Positions 8,032 to 16,074 of a stretch of DNA of 35,503 bases are shown piece by piece. Under the pieces are notes generated by a model. That model was not told the origin of the DNA. It saw only the letters and a program-made list of their open reading frames with translations, and searched no databases. The stretch is from an uncultured SAR116 cluster alpha proteobacterium. Lineage in GTDB: Bacteria > Pseudomonadota > Alphaproteobacteria > Puniceispirillales > Marisalimonadaceae. A program made the translations under genes and the position numbers. Numbering within the stretch: the first letter of the stretch is position 1; every line of letters starts with the position of its first letter. The stretch covers positions 1-35,503 of the forward strand of contig CACAAB010000016.1 in the NCBI GenBank assembly GCA_902530325.1, written 5' to 3'.

Positions 8032-9006
8032 ATGTCCATCAATGCACTTAGTTATATTGGGGTAAATTCAGATAAAATTGAAGATTGGCAAGACTTTGCC
8101 ACTAAGAATCTAGGAATGCAAAAAACTGATCATTCCAAAAAATCTTTATTTTTTCGTATGGATGATCAAAAGCAAAGGTTCATAATCTCTGGTGAACCCG
8201 GTGACAAACTTGCTTTTCTTGGATGGGAAGTAGAAGAAAAATCGGATCTTGAAAAATATGCTCAAAAGTTAGAAGACACAGGAATAGATATTTCCGAAGG
8301 GGATAAAAACCTTACTGATATGAGGTTTGTTGATGAATTAATATATTTTGATGATCCAGTAGGGAATAGAATTGAACTTGTTTATAAGCCTCATATTGAT
8401 AATAGTCCATTTGTTCCAGGAAGGCCAATTTCTGGATTTAAGACTGACGTTTGCGGACTAGGTCATGCAGTTTTACATGTATCTGATGTTGATATGTTAA
8501 TTCCTTTTTACAAAGATATCTTAGATTTCAAAATAAGTGATTATAGTTTTGATCCAATTTCATTATGTTTCTTTCATGTTAATGGACGCCATCACAGTTT
8601 CGCTCTAATAGGTAGTGGTAAAAAAGGATTTCATCATTTCATGGTAGAATATAAAAACTTAGATGATGTTGGGCAAGGATATGATTTACTTAAATATAAC
8701 TATAAAAATGGAATAGCTTATACCTTGGGACGACATACAAATGATTATATGACTTCTTTTTATGCACATACTCCTTCAGGTTTCTTTATTGAAAATGGTT
8801 GGGGTGGTAGAATTATTGATCCTACTACCTGGGTTCCTCATGAAACAAATGAGGGACCAAGTTTCTGGGGACACGAAAGATTATATTTGCCTCATGATGA
8901 AAGACTAAAGTTTAGAAAAAAACGTATCGAAACTGCCCAGCAAGGTAAAAGATCACCTATGATAATTGATTGTCCTTGGTTATATCAAAATATTCGAAAA
9001 AAATGA
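8032..9006 (+). CDS. Type I extradiol ring-cleavage dioxygenase (VOC superfamily, BphC-like)
   Basis: This 324-residue, two-domain vicinal-oxygen-chelate protein is close to the usual BphC length. The C-terminal domain keeps the full active-site set of 2,3-dihydroxybiphenyl 1,2-dioxygenase. Metal ligands are H145 (GLGHAVLH), H202 (GFHHFMVEY) and E254 (GFFIENGW). Catalytic residues are H188 (GRHHSF), H235 (GRHTND) and Y244 (SFYAHTPSG). The 9- and 10-residue gaps from H235 to Y244 to E254 match BphC. It should cleave a catechol next to its hydroxyls using Fe(II) and O2. The start at 8032 is chosen because ACAGGGA lies just upstream; an in-frame codon at 7975 has no such site and adds a stretch unlike the family. 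It overlaps the next gene by 4 bases (ATGA). The exact catechol is unknown. Confidence 0.9.
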   Translation: MSINALSYIGVNSDKIEDWQDFATKNLGMQKTDHSKKSLFFRMDDQKQRFIISGEPGDKLAFLGWEVEEKSDLEKYAQKLEDTGIDISEGDKNLTDMRFVDELIYFDDPVGNRIELVYKPHIDNSPFVPGRPISGFKTDVCGLGHAVLHVSDVDMLIPFYKDILDFKISDYSFDPISLCFFHVNGRHHSFALIGSGKKGFHHFMVEYKNLDDVGQGYDLLKYNYKNGIAYTLGRHTNDYMTSFYAHTPSGFFIENGWGGRIIDPTTWVPHETNEGPSFWGHERLYLPHDERLKFRKKRIETAQQGKRSPMIIDCPWLYQNIRKK

Positions 9007-10469
9007 GTACTATAGATTTTGATGTTGTTATAATTGGATTAGGACCTACAGGAGGAACATTAGCTAATCTCTTAGCTATGAATAATTTATCTGTTCTAGT
9101 TTTAGAAAAAGAAGCTGGTATATACAATCTACCACGAGCAGTTCATTTTGACGATGAAGTAATGAGAGTATTTAATACTATTGGCATAACTAAGAGTTTG
9201 AAAAAAAAAATAATTATTAATAAAGGCACAAAATTTGTAAATGAAAAAGGTGAACTGCTTCTTGATTGGCCAAGACCAAAAGTAATTACAGAAAATGGCT
9301 GGTATCCAAGTTATCGTTTTCATCAACCTGATTTAGAAAGAAGTCTTCGTTATAAATTAAAAAGATTTGAAGAGGTTATTATTTCCCAAAATTCTGAAGT
9401 ATACAAAACTATCAATCATAAAAATTTTTCAATCATTCAATACAAAAATTTAAAAACGAAACAGATTTTTTCTGTAAAGTCTAAATATATTATTGGTTGT
9501 GATGGTGCTAATTCCTTTTTAAGGAAGCAAATAAAAAGTGAAATGGAACATTTAGGCTTTGAACAATGTTGGGCTGTCATTGATTTAATTTTAAAAACTA
9601 AAAAAACAAATTTGCCAGATAGAACAATACAATATTGTAACTCAAGTAGGCCAGCTACATACTGTAGAAATGTAGGAAAAAGAAGAAGATGGGAAATCGC
9701 TTTAAAAGAAGAAGAAAGTACAGAAAAATTTTTTGATAACAAGACACTTTGGAAATTTTTAAGTCAATGGGTATCCCAAGATGAAGCAAAGATTGAAAGA
9801 AAAACTGTTTATACATTTCAATCAGCAATTGCAAAAAAATGGAGAATGGGACGTCTGTTTTTAGTTGGAGATGCTGCTCATTTAACACCACCATTTATGG
9901 GACAAGGAATGTGTGCTGGAATTAGAGATGCATCTAATTTAGCTTGGAAAATTAGCATATGTTGTAAAAAAGGTCATAATGAAAAATTACTCGATACATA
10001 TCAAAGTGAGAGATCTTCAAATGTAAGGGATTATATAAATACAGCAATGAAAATGGGTGAACTACTTAATTCAATTGGAGGATCAAAAGTATCAGACACT
10101 GTTTATATGGAGAAAGATGGTACAATAAAAATGAATAGTATAAAGCCTGAACTTGGAAAAGGATTAGGTAATCTAGATGATAAAAATAGAGGAAAAATTT
10201 TCCCATCTCTTAAAATTAAATTTAACAAAGAATTTGATGATTTATTTTCATGTTATCCAATCTTAATTACAAATAAGAAGGTAAGCGAAAAGAAATTAAA
10301 AATTAAATCCTATAGTACATTTGATATACCAGAAATAGAATCAATATTAAAAAAATTCAATACAAATAGTTTAATAATTAGACCTGATCGGTTTATTCTT
10401 GCTAGTACAGATAAAAGCGACTTAAAAGAGTTTTCTCGTTTTTATCTTAATGAAATTTTTGCTTCATAG
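9003..10469 (+). CDS. FAD-dependent aromatic-ring monooxygenase (MhpA-like, class A flavoprotein hydroxylase)
   Basis: This 488-residue PHBH/MhpA-type hydroxylase has three FAD/NAD(P)H motifs in order: GLGPTG (12-17) after a beta strand, the DG motif GCDGANS (165-171), and the GD motif GDAAHLTPPFMGQGMCAG (289-306). PRAVHFDDEVMRVF (44-57) is typical of the 3-(3-hydroxyphenyl)propionate hydroxylase branch. Such enzymes add a hydroxyl to a phenolic ring using NAD(P)H and O2, making the catechol that an extradiol dioxygenase opens. The start ATG overlaps the dioxygenase stop (ATGA), so the two are translationally coupled and likely work in sequence. The C-terminal thioredoxin-like domain is short compared with MhpA (about 550 residues). 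A ten-A run at 9201-9210 is in frame. Confidence 0.9.
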   Translation: MSTIDFDVVIIGLGPTGGTLANLLAMNNLSVLVLEKEAGIYNLPRAVHFDDEVMRVFNTIGITKSLKKKIIINKGTKFVNEKGELLLDWPRPKVITENGWYPSYRFHQPDLERSLRYKLKRFEEVIISQNSEVYKTINHKNFSIIQYKNLKTKQIFSVKSKYIIGCDGANSFLRKQIKSEMEHLGFEQCWAVIDLILKTKKTNLPDRTIQYCNSSRPATYCRNVGKRRRWEIALKEEESTEKFFDNKTLWKFLSQWVSQDEAKIERKTVYTFQSAIAKKWRMGRLFLVGDAAHLTPPFMGQGMCAGIRDASNLAWKISICCKKGHNEKLLDTYQSERSSNVRDYINTAMKMGELLNSIGGSKVSDTVYMEKDGTIKMNSIKPELGKGLGNLDDKNRGKIFPSLKIKFNKEFDDLFSCYPILITNKKVSEKKLKIKSYSTFDIPEIESILKKFNTNSLIIRPDRFILASTDKSDLKEFSRFYLNEIFAS

Positions 10470-10477
10470 GGATAAAA

Positions 10478-11260
10478 ATGTCTGGGTTTCAAAGGTATAA
10501 AAAAATCTTGGATCTTTTCTCCGAAGAGAGAAGTTCTTGGACTGTCTTAGAAATTTCAAAATCACTTAAAACGCCATCTAGTACAATATATAGAATAATC
10601 CGAGAAATGGTTACAGCAGAATTTCTTGAAAGTGCGTCAGGATCTTATTTTAGATTGGGGCCGGCATTCATTAAATTTAATAGAATAATTAATTTTTCAG
10701 ACCCTTTGGTTAGAGCAGGACAACCATTTCTAAAAAAACTAGCTAATGAAAATCCTATAACAAGCGTAAACGTTTTAGCAAGGCTCTATGGAAATAATGT
10801 TATGTGTGTTGCTGACTACAAAAGTCCATATTTTAAAAAAAATACAAGTTATCAAAGAGGTAAATTAATGCCTTTAATTTACGGTGCAACTTCCAGGGCA
10901 ATAATTATGCAAATTACTGGCAAAAGGTTAGAAAAATTAATTAATTTAGAGAATTTTAAATCAGATAAAGATAAAAATAATTTTATAAAAGATTTAAAAA
11001 GTGACAGAAAAAAAGGATATTGTTTTACAGAAGGTCAAGTAGATAAAGGTCTTATTGGTTTTGCAGTTTCAATCAGTAACAAAAAATTAGGTATCGAAGC
11101 ATCTTTAAGTTCAATATTCAATTTAGATGATTTTCTTTTAGAGCATGAGCCTGTAATTTATGCTAATCTTAGTACTTATGGTTTATTAGTAGAAAAATAC
11201 ATTAATGAAATTTTTGAAGATATCCAAAAGTATCATCATGAAACAAATTCAACAAGGTAA
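10478..11260 (+). CDS. IclR-family transcriptional regulator
   Basis: This 260-residue regulator has an N-terminal winged helix-turn-helix (about residues 5-60, with SLKTPSSTIYRIIREM as the recognition region) and a C-terminal IclR effector-binding domain (about 75-250). IclR proteins often control aromatic catabolism (MhpR, PcaU, PobR types) and bind pathway substrates. AGGGA precedes the start. It lies inside the operon, 8 bases after the hydroxylase and 4 bases before the next dioxygenase-like gene, so it is probably co-transcribed and self-regulated. The inverted repeats at 7880-7907 and 7983-8009 are possible targets. Whether it activates or represses cannot be told. Confidence 0.92.
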   Translation: MSGFQRYKKILDLFSEERSSWTVLEISKSLKTPSSTIYRIIREMVTAEFLESASGSYFRLGPAFIKFNRIINFSDPLVRAGQPFLKKLANENPITSVNVLARLYGNNVMCVADYKSPYFKKNTSYQRGKLMPLIYGATSRAIIMQITGKRLEKLINLENFKSDKDKNNFIKDLKSDRKKGYCFTEGQVDKGLIGFAVSISNKKLGIEASLSSIFNLDDFLLEHEPVIYANLSTYGLLVEKYINEIFEDIQKYHHETNSTR

Positions 11261-11264
11261 ATAG

Positions 11265-12107
11265 ATGTCCCTAGATGCTGTTCAAGCTAATATTTCATTA
11301 CACCATCTTGAAATTAAAAGTAGTGACCCAAAAAGGTTAGCTCATTTTTATTCAAAAGTAATGGATATGAAAATAGACAGACTAACTAATCAAAAGTTTT
11401 TGTGCGAGGGGCCTGGTCGAAAAATAATAATAACAACAGGCAAAAACAAGACGCTCGGCTATGCAGGAATGGTTTGTAAAAATGAAGAAAATTTAGAGAG
11501 GTATAAAGAATTTTTAAAAATAAATAAATGTAAGATCAATTCTTTTGTTTCAGAGTTTTATGAATCAGGATCCTTTACATTACATGATCCTGATTACAAT
11601 ATGATATGTTTTGGTGTTTTAAAAAAAGAAAATAATTTTCTAACAGAAGGTATTTATGCACCGTTGCAGCATCTAACTTTTACATCTAAAGACGTCGAGA
11701 GGTTTCAAAATTTTTATCAAAGAAAACTTGGTTTTCAAGTTACTGACAGAGTAGTAAAAAGTACTGGTGAACTCGCAACTTGTTTCACAACATCAAATCA
11801 CGAGCATCATACAGTCGCGTGTTTTAAGTCTTCACAAAATGGAATGGATCATCACTCATATGAAGCTGGTGAATGGAATAATATAAAAATATGGTGTGAT
11901 CATTTTGCTCAAAATAATATAAAGTTGATGTGGGGGCCTGGTAGACATGGTCCAGGAAATAATTTATTTGTATTTATTGAAGATGTTGACGGAAATTGGA
12001 TAGAAATATCGGCTGAATTGGAAACGGTAATTGGTCGACCGCCAAAAAACTGGCCTCAAGAAGAAAAAACCCTAAATTTGTGGGGAAATGCGATTATGAG
12101 ATCTTAA
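11265..12107 (+). CDS. VOC-superfamily protein, probable second extradiol (catechol 2,3-dioxygenase-like) dioxygenase
   Basis: This 280-residue, two-domain vicinal-oxygen-chelate protein has three metal-ligand positions visible in the second domain: H136 (LQHLTF), H196/H197 (MDHHSYE) and E247 (NWIEIS). It also has GRHGPGN (226-232), which resembles the GRHG...G region of catechol 2,3-dioxygenases. It is therefore likely an Fe(II) or Mn(II) extradiol enzyme, but it is clearly different from the BphC-like enzyme at 8032 and shorter than XylE-type enzymes (about 307). Both could act in one pathway on different intermediates, or one may be an isomerase-like VOC enzyme. AAGGTAAATAG precedes the start; the gene is 4 bases after the regulator and 16 before the hydrolase. 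Confidence 0.8.
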   Translation: MSLDAVQANISLHHLEIKSSDPKRLAHFYSKVMDMKIDRLTNQKFLCEGPGRKIIITTGKNKTLGYAGMVCKNEENLERYKEFLKINKCKINSFVSEFYESGSFTLHDPDYNMICFGVLKKENNFLTEGIYAPLQHLTFTSKDVERFQNFYQRKLGFQVTDRVVKSTGELATCFTTSNHEHHTVACFKSSQNGMDHHSYEAGEWNNIKIWCDHFAQNNIKLMWGPGRHGPGNNLFVFIEDVDGNWIEISAELETVIGRPPKNWPQEEKTLNLWGNAIMRS

Positions 12108-12123
12108 GAAGAGGAAAAAAAAC

Positions 12124-12981
12124 ATGAAACTATTAAGCTTTACAAGGTTAGGAAAACCTGGTTTCGGAGCAGTTGCAAATAATGGAGTAATCGATTTGAC
12201 TGGAAAGCTTGATCCTGAGATCAATACTATAAAAGATTTAATCACCTTAAATATGGAAAATGAAGCTGAAGAATACATAGCAGGAAAAACTGAAGAACTA
12301 TCTTTATCAGACATTACTTTTTTACCAGTAATTCCAAATCCAGAAAAAATTATGTGCATTGGTTTAAATTATTTAGAACACAAAAAAGAAACCGGAAGAC
12401 CTGACGTAGATAATCCTACAATTTTTACTAGATTTGCTGACTCTCAAGTTGCTCATTTACAACCTTTGATCAAACCAGACAAATCTGATCGTTTTGACTA
12501 TGAAGCTGAAATGGCAATCGTTATTGGTAAAGGTGGTAGGTTTATATCTGAAAAAGATGCATTAAATCATATTGCTGGTTACTCGTGTTATAATGATGGT
12601 AGTGTAAGAAATTACCAAAGGCATACTTCTCAATTTACTCCTGGAAAAAACTTTCCTGGAACAGGCGGCTTCGGGCCTTATTTAGTTACACCAAGTGAAG
12701 TTGGTGATTACAGAAAGTTGCCGATTGAATTAAGATTAAATGGAAATGTAATGCAAAAAGCCACATTAGATGATCTTATTTTTCCAATACCAAAATTAAT
12801 AAGTTATATTTCAGAATTTACAGCATTATCATCTGGGGACGTCATTGTGACTGGCACTCCTGGTGGTGTTGGAGATAAAAGAAATCCACCTGTATACATG
12901 GTCCCAGGAGATATTGTTGAAGTTGATATTGGGTTGTTAGGAGCTTTAAAAAACCCAGTGATTGCAGCACCAAAGTTGTAA
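12124..12981 (+). CDS. Fumarylacetoacetate hydrolase (FAH) family protein
   Basis: This 285-residue FAH-domain enzyme has a short N-terminal domain (1-70) and the catalytic domain beginning KIMCIGLNYLEHKKE (75-89). Mg2+ ligands are E127 and E129 (YEAEMAIVIGKGG) and D158 (SCYNDGSVR). The family's closing motif SGDVIVTGTPGGVG is near residue 240. FAH-family enzymes cleave C-C bonds in, hydrate, or isomerise and decarboxylate keto acids made by ring opening. Here it should process the product of one of the two extradiol dioxygenases. GAGGAAA precedes the start. No MhpC-type alpha/beta hydrolase or MhpE/MhpF aldolase pair is nearby, so this enzyme may take the C-C cleavage step itself. The exact reaction cannot be told. 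Confidence 0.9.
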   Translation: MKLLSFTRLGKPGFGAVANNGVIDLTGKLDPEINTIKDLITLNMENEAEEYIAGKTEELSLSDITFLPVIPNPEKIMCIGLNYLEHKKETGRPDVDNPTIFTRFADSQVAHLQPLIKPDKSDRFDYEAEMAIVIGKGGRFISEKDALNHIAGYSCYNDGSVRNYQRHTSQFTPGKNFPGTGGFGPYLVTPSEVGDYRKLPIELRLNGNVMQKATLDDLIFPIPKLISYISEFTALSSGDVIVTGTPGGVGDKRNPPVYMVPGDIVEVDIGLLGALKNPVIAAPKL

Positions 12982-13004
12982 ATTGAGTTTATGAGGATTT
13001 ATAA

Positions 13005-13700
13005 ATGATTAATAAATCTCTAATAACAAATTTATTATCAATATTAATTATAATTGTGGGTTATTTTTATCAAGATAAGTATTCATTCATTATTATTACA
13101 GGAGTATTTGCTTTATCGGGAAGTATAACTAATTGGTTAGCTATTCATATGTTGTTTGAGAAAATACCCCTGTTATACGGATCGGGCGTTATACAAGATA
13201 AATTCGAAGATATAAAGTTGGGAATTAAAAATCTTATTTTACAAGAATTATTTACTGAAACACAGATAAATAATTTTTTATTAGATAATAAAGTTAGTAC
13301 TTCGGAAACAATTATTAATAAGATTGATTTTGACAAGGTTTTTATTGGTTTAGTTGAGGCTATAGAAGGTTCACAATTAGGTGGTATGCTTGCAATGGTA
13401 GGTGGTAGAAAGGCTCTTGATCCTCTCAAAGAGCCTTTTACTAAAAAATTAAAAATAATTATAGAAGACTTTGTAAATGAAAATACTTCTAGCGATAATA
13501 ACTCTGAGACTACGTCTTCCTTGTTATTAAAGATTGAAAATATATTAGACACTAGATTAGCTGATTTATCCCCAGAAGATATTAAAATCATCATTCAAAA
13601 AATGATAAAGGAGCATCTAGGTTGGCTTGTTGTTTGGGGTGGTTTTTTTGGTGGTTTTTTAGGTTTAACACTAAGTCCTGTTGGATTTAATATTTTTTAA
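13005..13700 (+). CDS. DUF445 family membrane protein
   Basis: This 231-residue protein belongs to DUF445. It has two N-terminal hydrophobic segments (about 5-21 and 27-45), the DUF445 hallmark SITNWLAIHMLFEKIP (40-55) followed by GSGVIQDKFEDIKLGIKNL (59-77), a charged middle region, and a glycine-rich C-terminal membrane segment (about 205-229). Its biochemical role is unknown in the family. GAGGATT precedes the start. It is 23 bases after the FAH gene and just before the terminator at 13709, so it probably rides on the ring-cleavage operon, though a functional link is not implied. Confidence 0.85.
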   Translation: MINKSLITNLLSILIIIVGYFYQDKYSFIIITGVFALSGSITNWLAIHMLFEKIPLLYGSGVIQDKFEDIKLGIKNLILQELFTETQINNFLLDNKVSTSETIINKIDFDKVFIGLVEAIEGSQLGGMLAMVGGRKALDPLKEPFTKKLKIIIEDFVNENTSSDNNSETTSSLLLKIENILDTRLADLSPEDIKIIIQKMIKEHLGWLVVWGGFFGGFLGLTLSPVGFNIF

Positions 13701-13708
13701 AATAGATA

Positions 13709-13734
13709 AAGAAGAGTATAAATTTACTCTTCTT
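13709..13734. terminator. Bidirectional terminator between convergent genes
   Basis: AAGAAGAGTA (13709-13718) and TACTCTTCTT (13725-13734) form a perfect 10-bp stem with a 6-base loop. It lies in the 42-base gap between the DUF445 gene (plus) and the SDR gene (minus). T-rich sequence follows on both strands, so it can end both transcripts. Confidence 0.75.
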
Positions 13735-13742
13735 AGTTGTTT

Positions 13743-14447
13743 CTATGAAATCAGCCAGCCACCATCAATATCAATTGTTGTTCCAGTGATGAACTCATTT
13801 TCAATCGCAAAAATTATTCCAGTTGCAACTTCATTAGGAGTTCCTGCTCTAGGAATTAAGTTCTTGTTTGTTGTGTTTTTATAATAATCTTCTCTTTCTT
13901 TACCTTGAAGAGGACTCATAGGGGTATCAATAATTCCAGGCGAAACTACATTAATTCTTTTTGGAGCTATCTCAGGAGCTATACCTCTTGCAAATGCTTC
14001 TACAGCACCGCCTACTGATGAAATGGCAATTTGCCCTGGTCTACATTTTCTAGCTGGAGAACCACTAACTAAGACGATGTTTCCATTATCCTTAAGAAAT
14101 TTAGTACCATATCTAACTACATTAGTATATCCCCACAATTTATCAAATGACGCTCTGTAACCGTCTAAATCCATGGATAAAAACGGGCCAACAGCTCTGG
14201 CGCCACCTGTTGCAGAATTAACTAAAATATCATACTCGCCAATTTCTTCAAAAAACTGTTCTAATGCATCCCTGTCTAAAACATTCATTTTTTTGGTTGT
14301 AACATTTTTGGGGACGTTTTGTAATTTCTCAGGATTTCGGCTAAGTGCTACTACATGAGCACCTTTATCTGATAACATTTGAGTTGCTGAGAGCCCTATT
14401 CCAGATGTGCCTCCAAAAACAATAGCCTTCTTACCATCAATATCCAT
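13743..14447 (-). CDS. Short-chain dehydrogenase/reductase family protein with a non-canonical active site
   Basis: This 234-residue Rossmann-fold SDR has the cofactor motif GGTSGIG (12-18) and VALSRN (33-38), which suggests NADP(H). The family's late motif INVVSPGIIDTPM (165-177) is intact. The catalytic serine region is present (VLVSGSP, S128). Where YxxxK should be, the sequence is GQIAISSVGGAVEAF: aligning with YSASKAALEA puts I142 at the Tyr position and G146 at the Lys position. So it probably does not use ordinary SDR chemistry, or it has a binding role. AAAGGATAAT precedes the start. It stands alone on its strand, divergent from the AlaX gene. Confidence 0.85.
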   Translation of the reverse strand: MDIDGKKAIVFGGTSGIGLSATQMLSDKGAHVVALSRNPEKLQNVPKNVTTKKMNVLDRDALEQFFEEIGEYDILVNSATGGARAVGPFLSMDLDGYRASFDKLWGYTNVVRYGTKFLKDNGNIVLVSGSPARKCRPGQIAISSVGGAVEAFARGIAPEIAPKRINVVSPGIIDTPMSPLQGKEREDYYKNTTNKNLIPRAGTPNEVATGIIFAIENEFITGTTIDIDGGWLIS

Positions 14448-14507
14448 TTTATTATCCTTTAAATTTATTTACAATTTAGCAAATTTTTATAACATTCTAA
14501 TTTGAGA

Positions 14508-14519
14508 TTTGTTAACAAA
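14508..14519. promoter_or_regulatory. Candidate operator: 12-bp palindrome between SDR and AlaX genes
   Basis: TTTGTTAACAAA is a perfect palindrome in the 98-base divergent region, 27 bases before the AlaX start. A dimeric regulator could bind it, but AT-rich palindromes of this length also occur by chance. Confidence 0.2.
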
Positions 14520-14545
14520 GTCTAGGATATATTAAAGGTAGTAAA

Positions 14546-15238
14546 ATGACAATTGAGTTATTTAGAAATGATTCATATTTGAAAGAGCATAATACAATTA
14601 TATCTGAAATTGTATCTGAAGGTTTAGTTTTATATGAAACTATTTTTTATCCAGAGGGTGGTGGACAGCCTGGAGATGATGGTTCAATTACAGTAGATAA
14701 TCAAACTATTAACATTAATGGAACTAAATATATTGACAATAAATTAGTTCATTTAGTTGAAAATATTGATGGTCTAAACAAAAATGAGGATGTCAAATTA
14801 AATTTAAATTGGGTAAAAAGATATAGTCACATGAAAGTGCATACTGCACTTCATCTATTATGTTCAATTATACCTTTTCCTGTTACGGGAGGATCTATAG
14901 GTGATGGAAGAGGTCGTCTAGACTTTGATCTTGAAAGTAAGCCTGACAAAGAAGAAGTATTAAATAAAATTAATCAATTAATTGATCAAGACTATTCAAT
15001 TTATATTTCAAGCATCACAGATAAAGAGTTAGACGAAAACCCAGAATTAGTCAGAACTATGGCAGTAAAACCGCCAAGAGGATCTGGACAAATAAGAATG
15101 ATAAAAATTGGAGACAATATTGATTTTCAGCCATGTGGCGGAACACATGTAAATAAAACATCTGAGATTGATTACGTTAAATCTGTAAAAATAGAAAACA
15201 AAGGTAAAATGAATAAAAGAATAATTTTGAACTTTTAG
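14546..15238 (+). CDS. Free-standing alanyl-tRNA editing protein (AlaX-M type)
   Basis: This 230-residue protein is homologous to the editing half of alanyl-tRNA synthetase, without the aminoacylation domain. It removes serine or glycine wrongly attached to tRNA-Ala in the cytoplasm. The zinc and active-site motifs are complete: H99xxxH103 (KVHTALHLL) and C197xxxH201 (QPCGGTHVN). The N-terminal part carries YPEGGGQPGD (35-44), which places it in the longer AlaX-M class rather than the short AlaX-S class. GGIGDGRGR-like glycine-rich sequence (GGSIGDGRGRLDFD, 115-128) is also typical. AAAGGTAG precedes the start. It is unlinked to tRNA or synthetase genes here, and ends 9 bases from the convergent methyltransferase gene. 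Confidence 0.92.
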   Translation: MTIELFRNDSYLKEHNTIISEIVSEGLVLYETIFYPEGGGQPGDDGSITVDNQTININGTKYIDNKLVHLVENIDGLNKNEDVKLNLNWVKRYSHMKVHTALHLLCSIIPFPVTGGSIGDGRGRLDFDLESKPDKEEVLNKINQLIDQDYSIYISSITDKELDENPELVRTMAVKPPRGSGQIRMIKIGDNIDFQPCGGTHVNKTSEIDYVKSVKIENKGKMNKRIILNF

Positions 15239-15247
15239 TATTTAAAA

Positions 15248-16072
15248 TTATTTTTTACATACAATTTCAAATGGTAATGTACGTTTTTCTTTAATAGACC
15301 TCATTGAGTTAATAGATCTTTGTTTCATTGTAGATCCTCCTATCACGTGAATTCCAAGAATAGTGGTATCTTTTTTAGATTTAGTATTGATCATTTTTTC
15401 ATAGCCTGAGATATATTTCTTAGATGTTTCAACAATTTGAATATCATAAAATCCAACTTCCTCTAATAACGATATTGTACTTTCTGGAGATAACAAAAAA
15501 CTCATTTTAGATGTGTCTGCCCATGGTAATGGGAAAATTGGGTTTCCTTCAGGCCCTAATCCATGTTCTGAAAAAGCAAAAAAAGTCCCTTTTTTTAAAA
15601 CTCTGTATGCTTCCAAAAAAAATTCTTTTCTGTTTTTGATATTCATAGTTACATGTTGTGAATATCCACCGTCAAAAGCTTCATTCTCAAAATCTAAACT
15701 TTCACCATTTCCTATTTGCAGTGATACTTGCTTGGACATTGAGGTAAGATTGTTAAACTTATTACCAATTTCTATAAAGCTCGGTGTTATGTCTATTCCT
15801 GTTATTAAACATTTAAATTTTTTTGCAAAATATCTTGCAGGTCCTCCAAGTCCACATCCAATATCTATGATTCTTTGATTTTCAGATATTGGCATCCTTT
15901 TCCCGAGATCTATGGTTGCTGCAATCCCTCGAGCGTGATACTGATCAATAGGAAATAAATCTTCAACTTCTAATTTTTTATTATTTAAACCTGCATCTGA
16001 CATTGCTTGATGCACTCTTGAGTGAACATCTCCCCTAGTCCAAAAATTTTCAATATCAGATCTATTTACCAT
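15248..16072 (-). CDS. Class I SAM-dependent methyltransferase
   Basis: This 274-residue methyltransferase has motif I IIDIGCGLGGPARYFAKKF (about 68-86), an acidic strand end ITGIDIT, and post-motif GYSQHVTMNIKNRKEFF followed by AYRVLKKGTFFAFSEHG, the usual UbiE/glycine-sarcosine methyltransferase layout. It likely methylates a small molecule. The gene starts 2 bases after the GMC oxidoreductase stop, with no separate ribosome binding site, so translation is probably coupled. Pairing with a choline dehydrogenase-like oxidoreductase could hint at methylamine or betaine chemistry, but sequence alone does not show the substrate. Confidence 0.85.
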   Translation of the reverse strand: MVNRSDIENFWTRGDVHSRVHQAMSDAGLNNKKLEVEDLFPIDQYHARGIAATIDLGKRMPISENQRIIDIGCGLGGPARYFAKKFKCLITGIDITPSFIEIGNKFNNLTSMSKQVSLQIGNGESLDFENEAFDGGYSQHVTMNIKNRKEFFLEAYRVLKKGTFFAFSEHGLGPEGNPIFPLPWADTSKMSFLLSPESTISLLEEVGFYDIQIVETSKKYISGYEKMINTKSKKDTTILGIHVIGGSTMKQRSINSMRSIKEKRTLPFEIVCKK

Positions 16073-16074
16073 TT

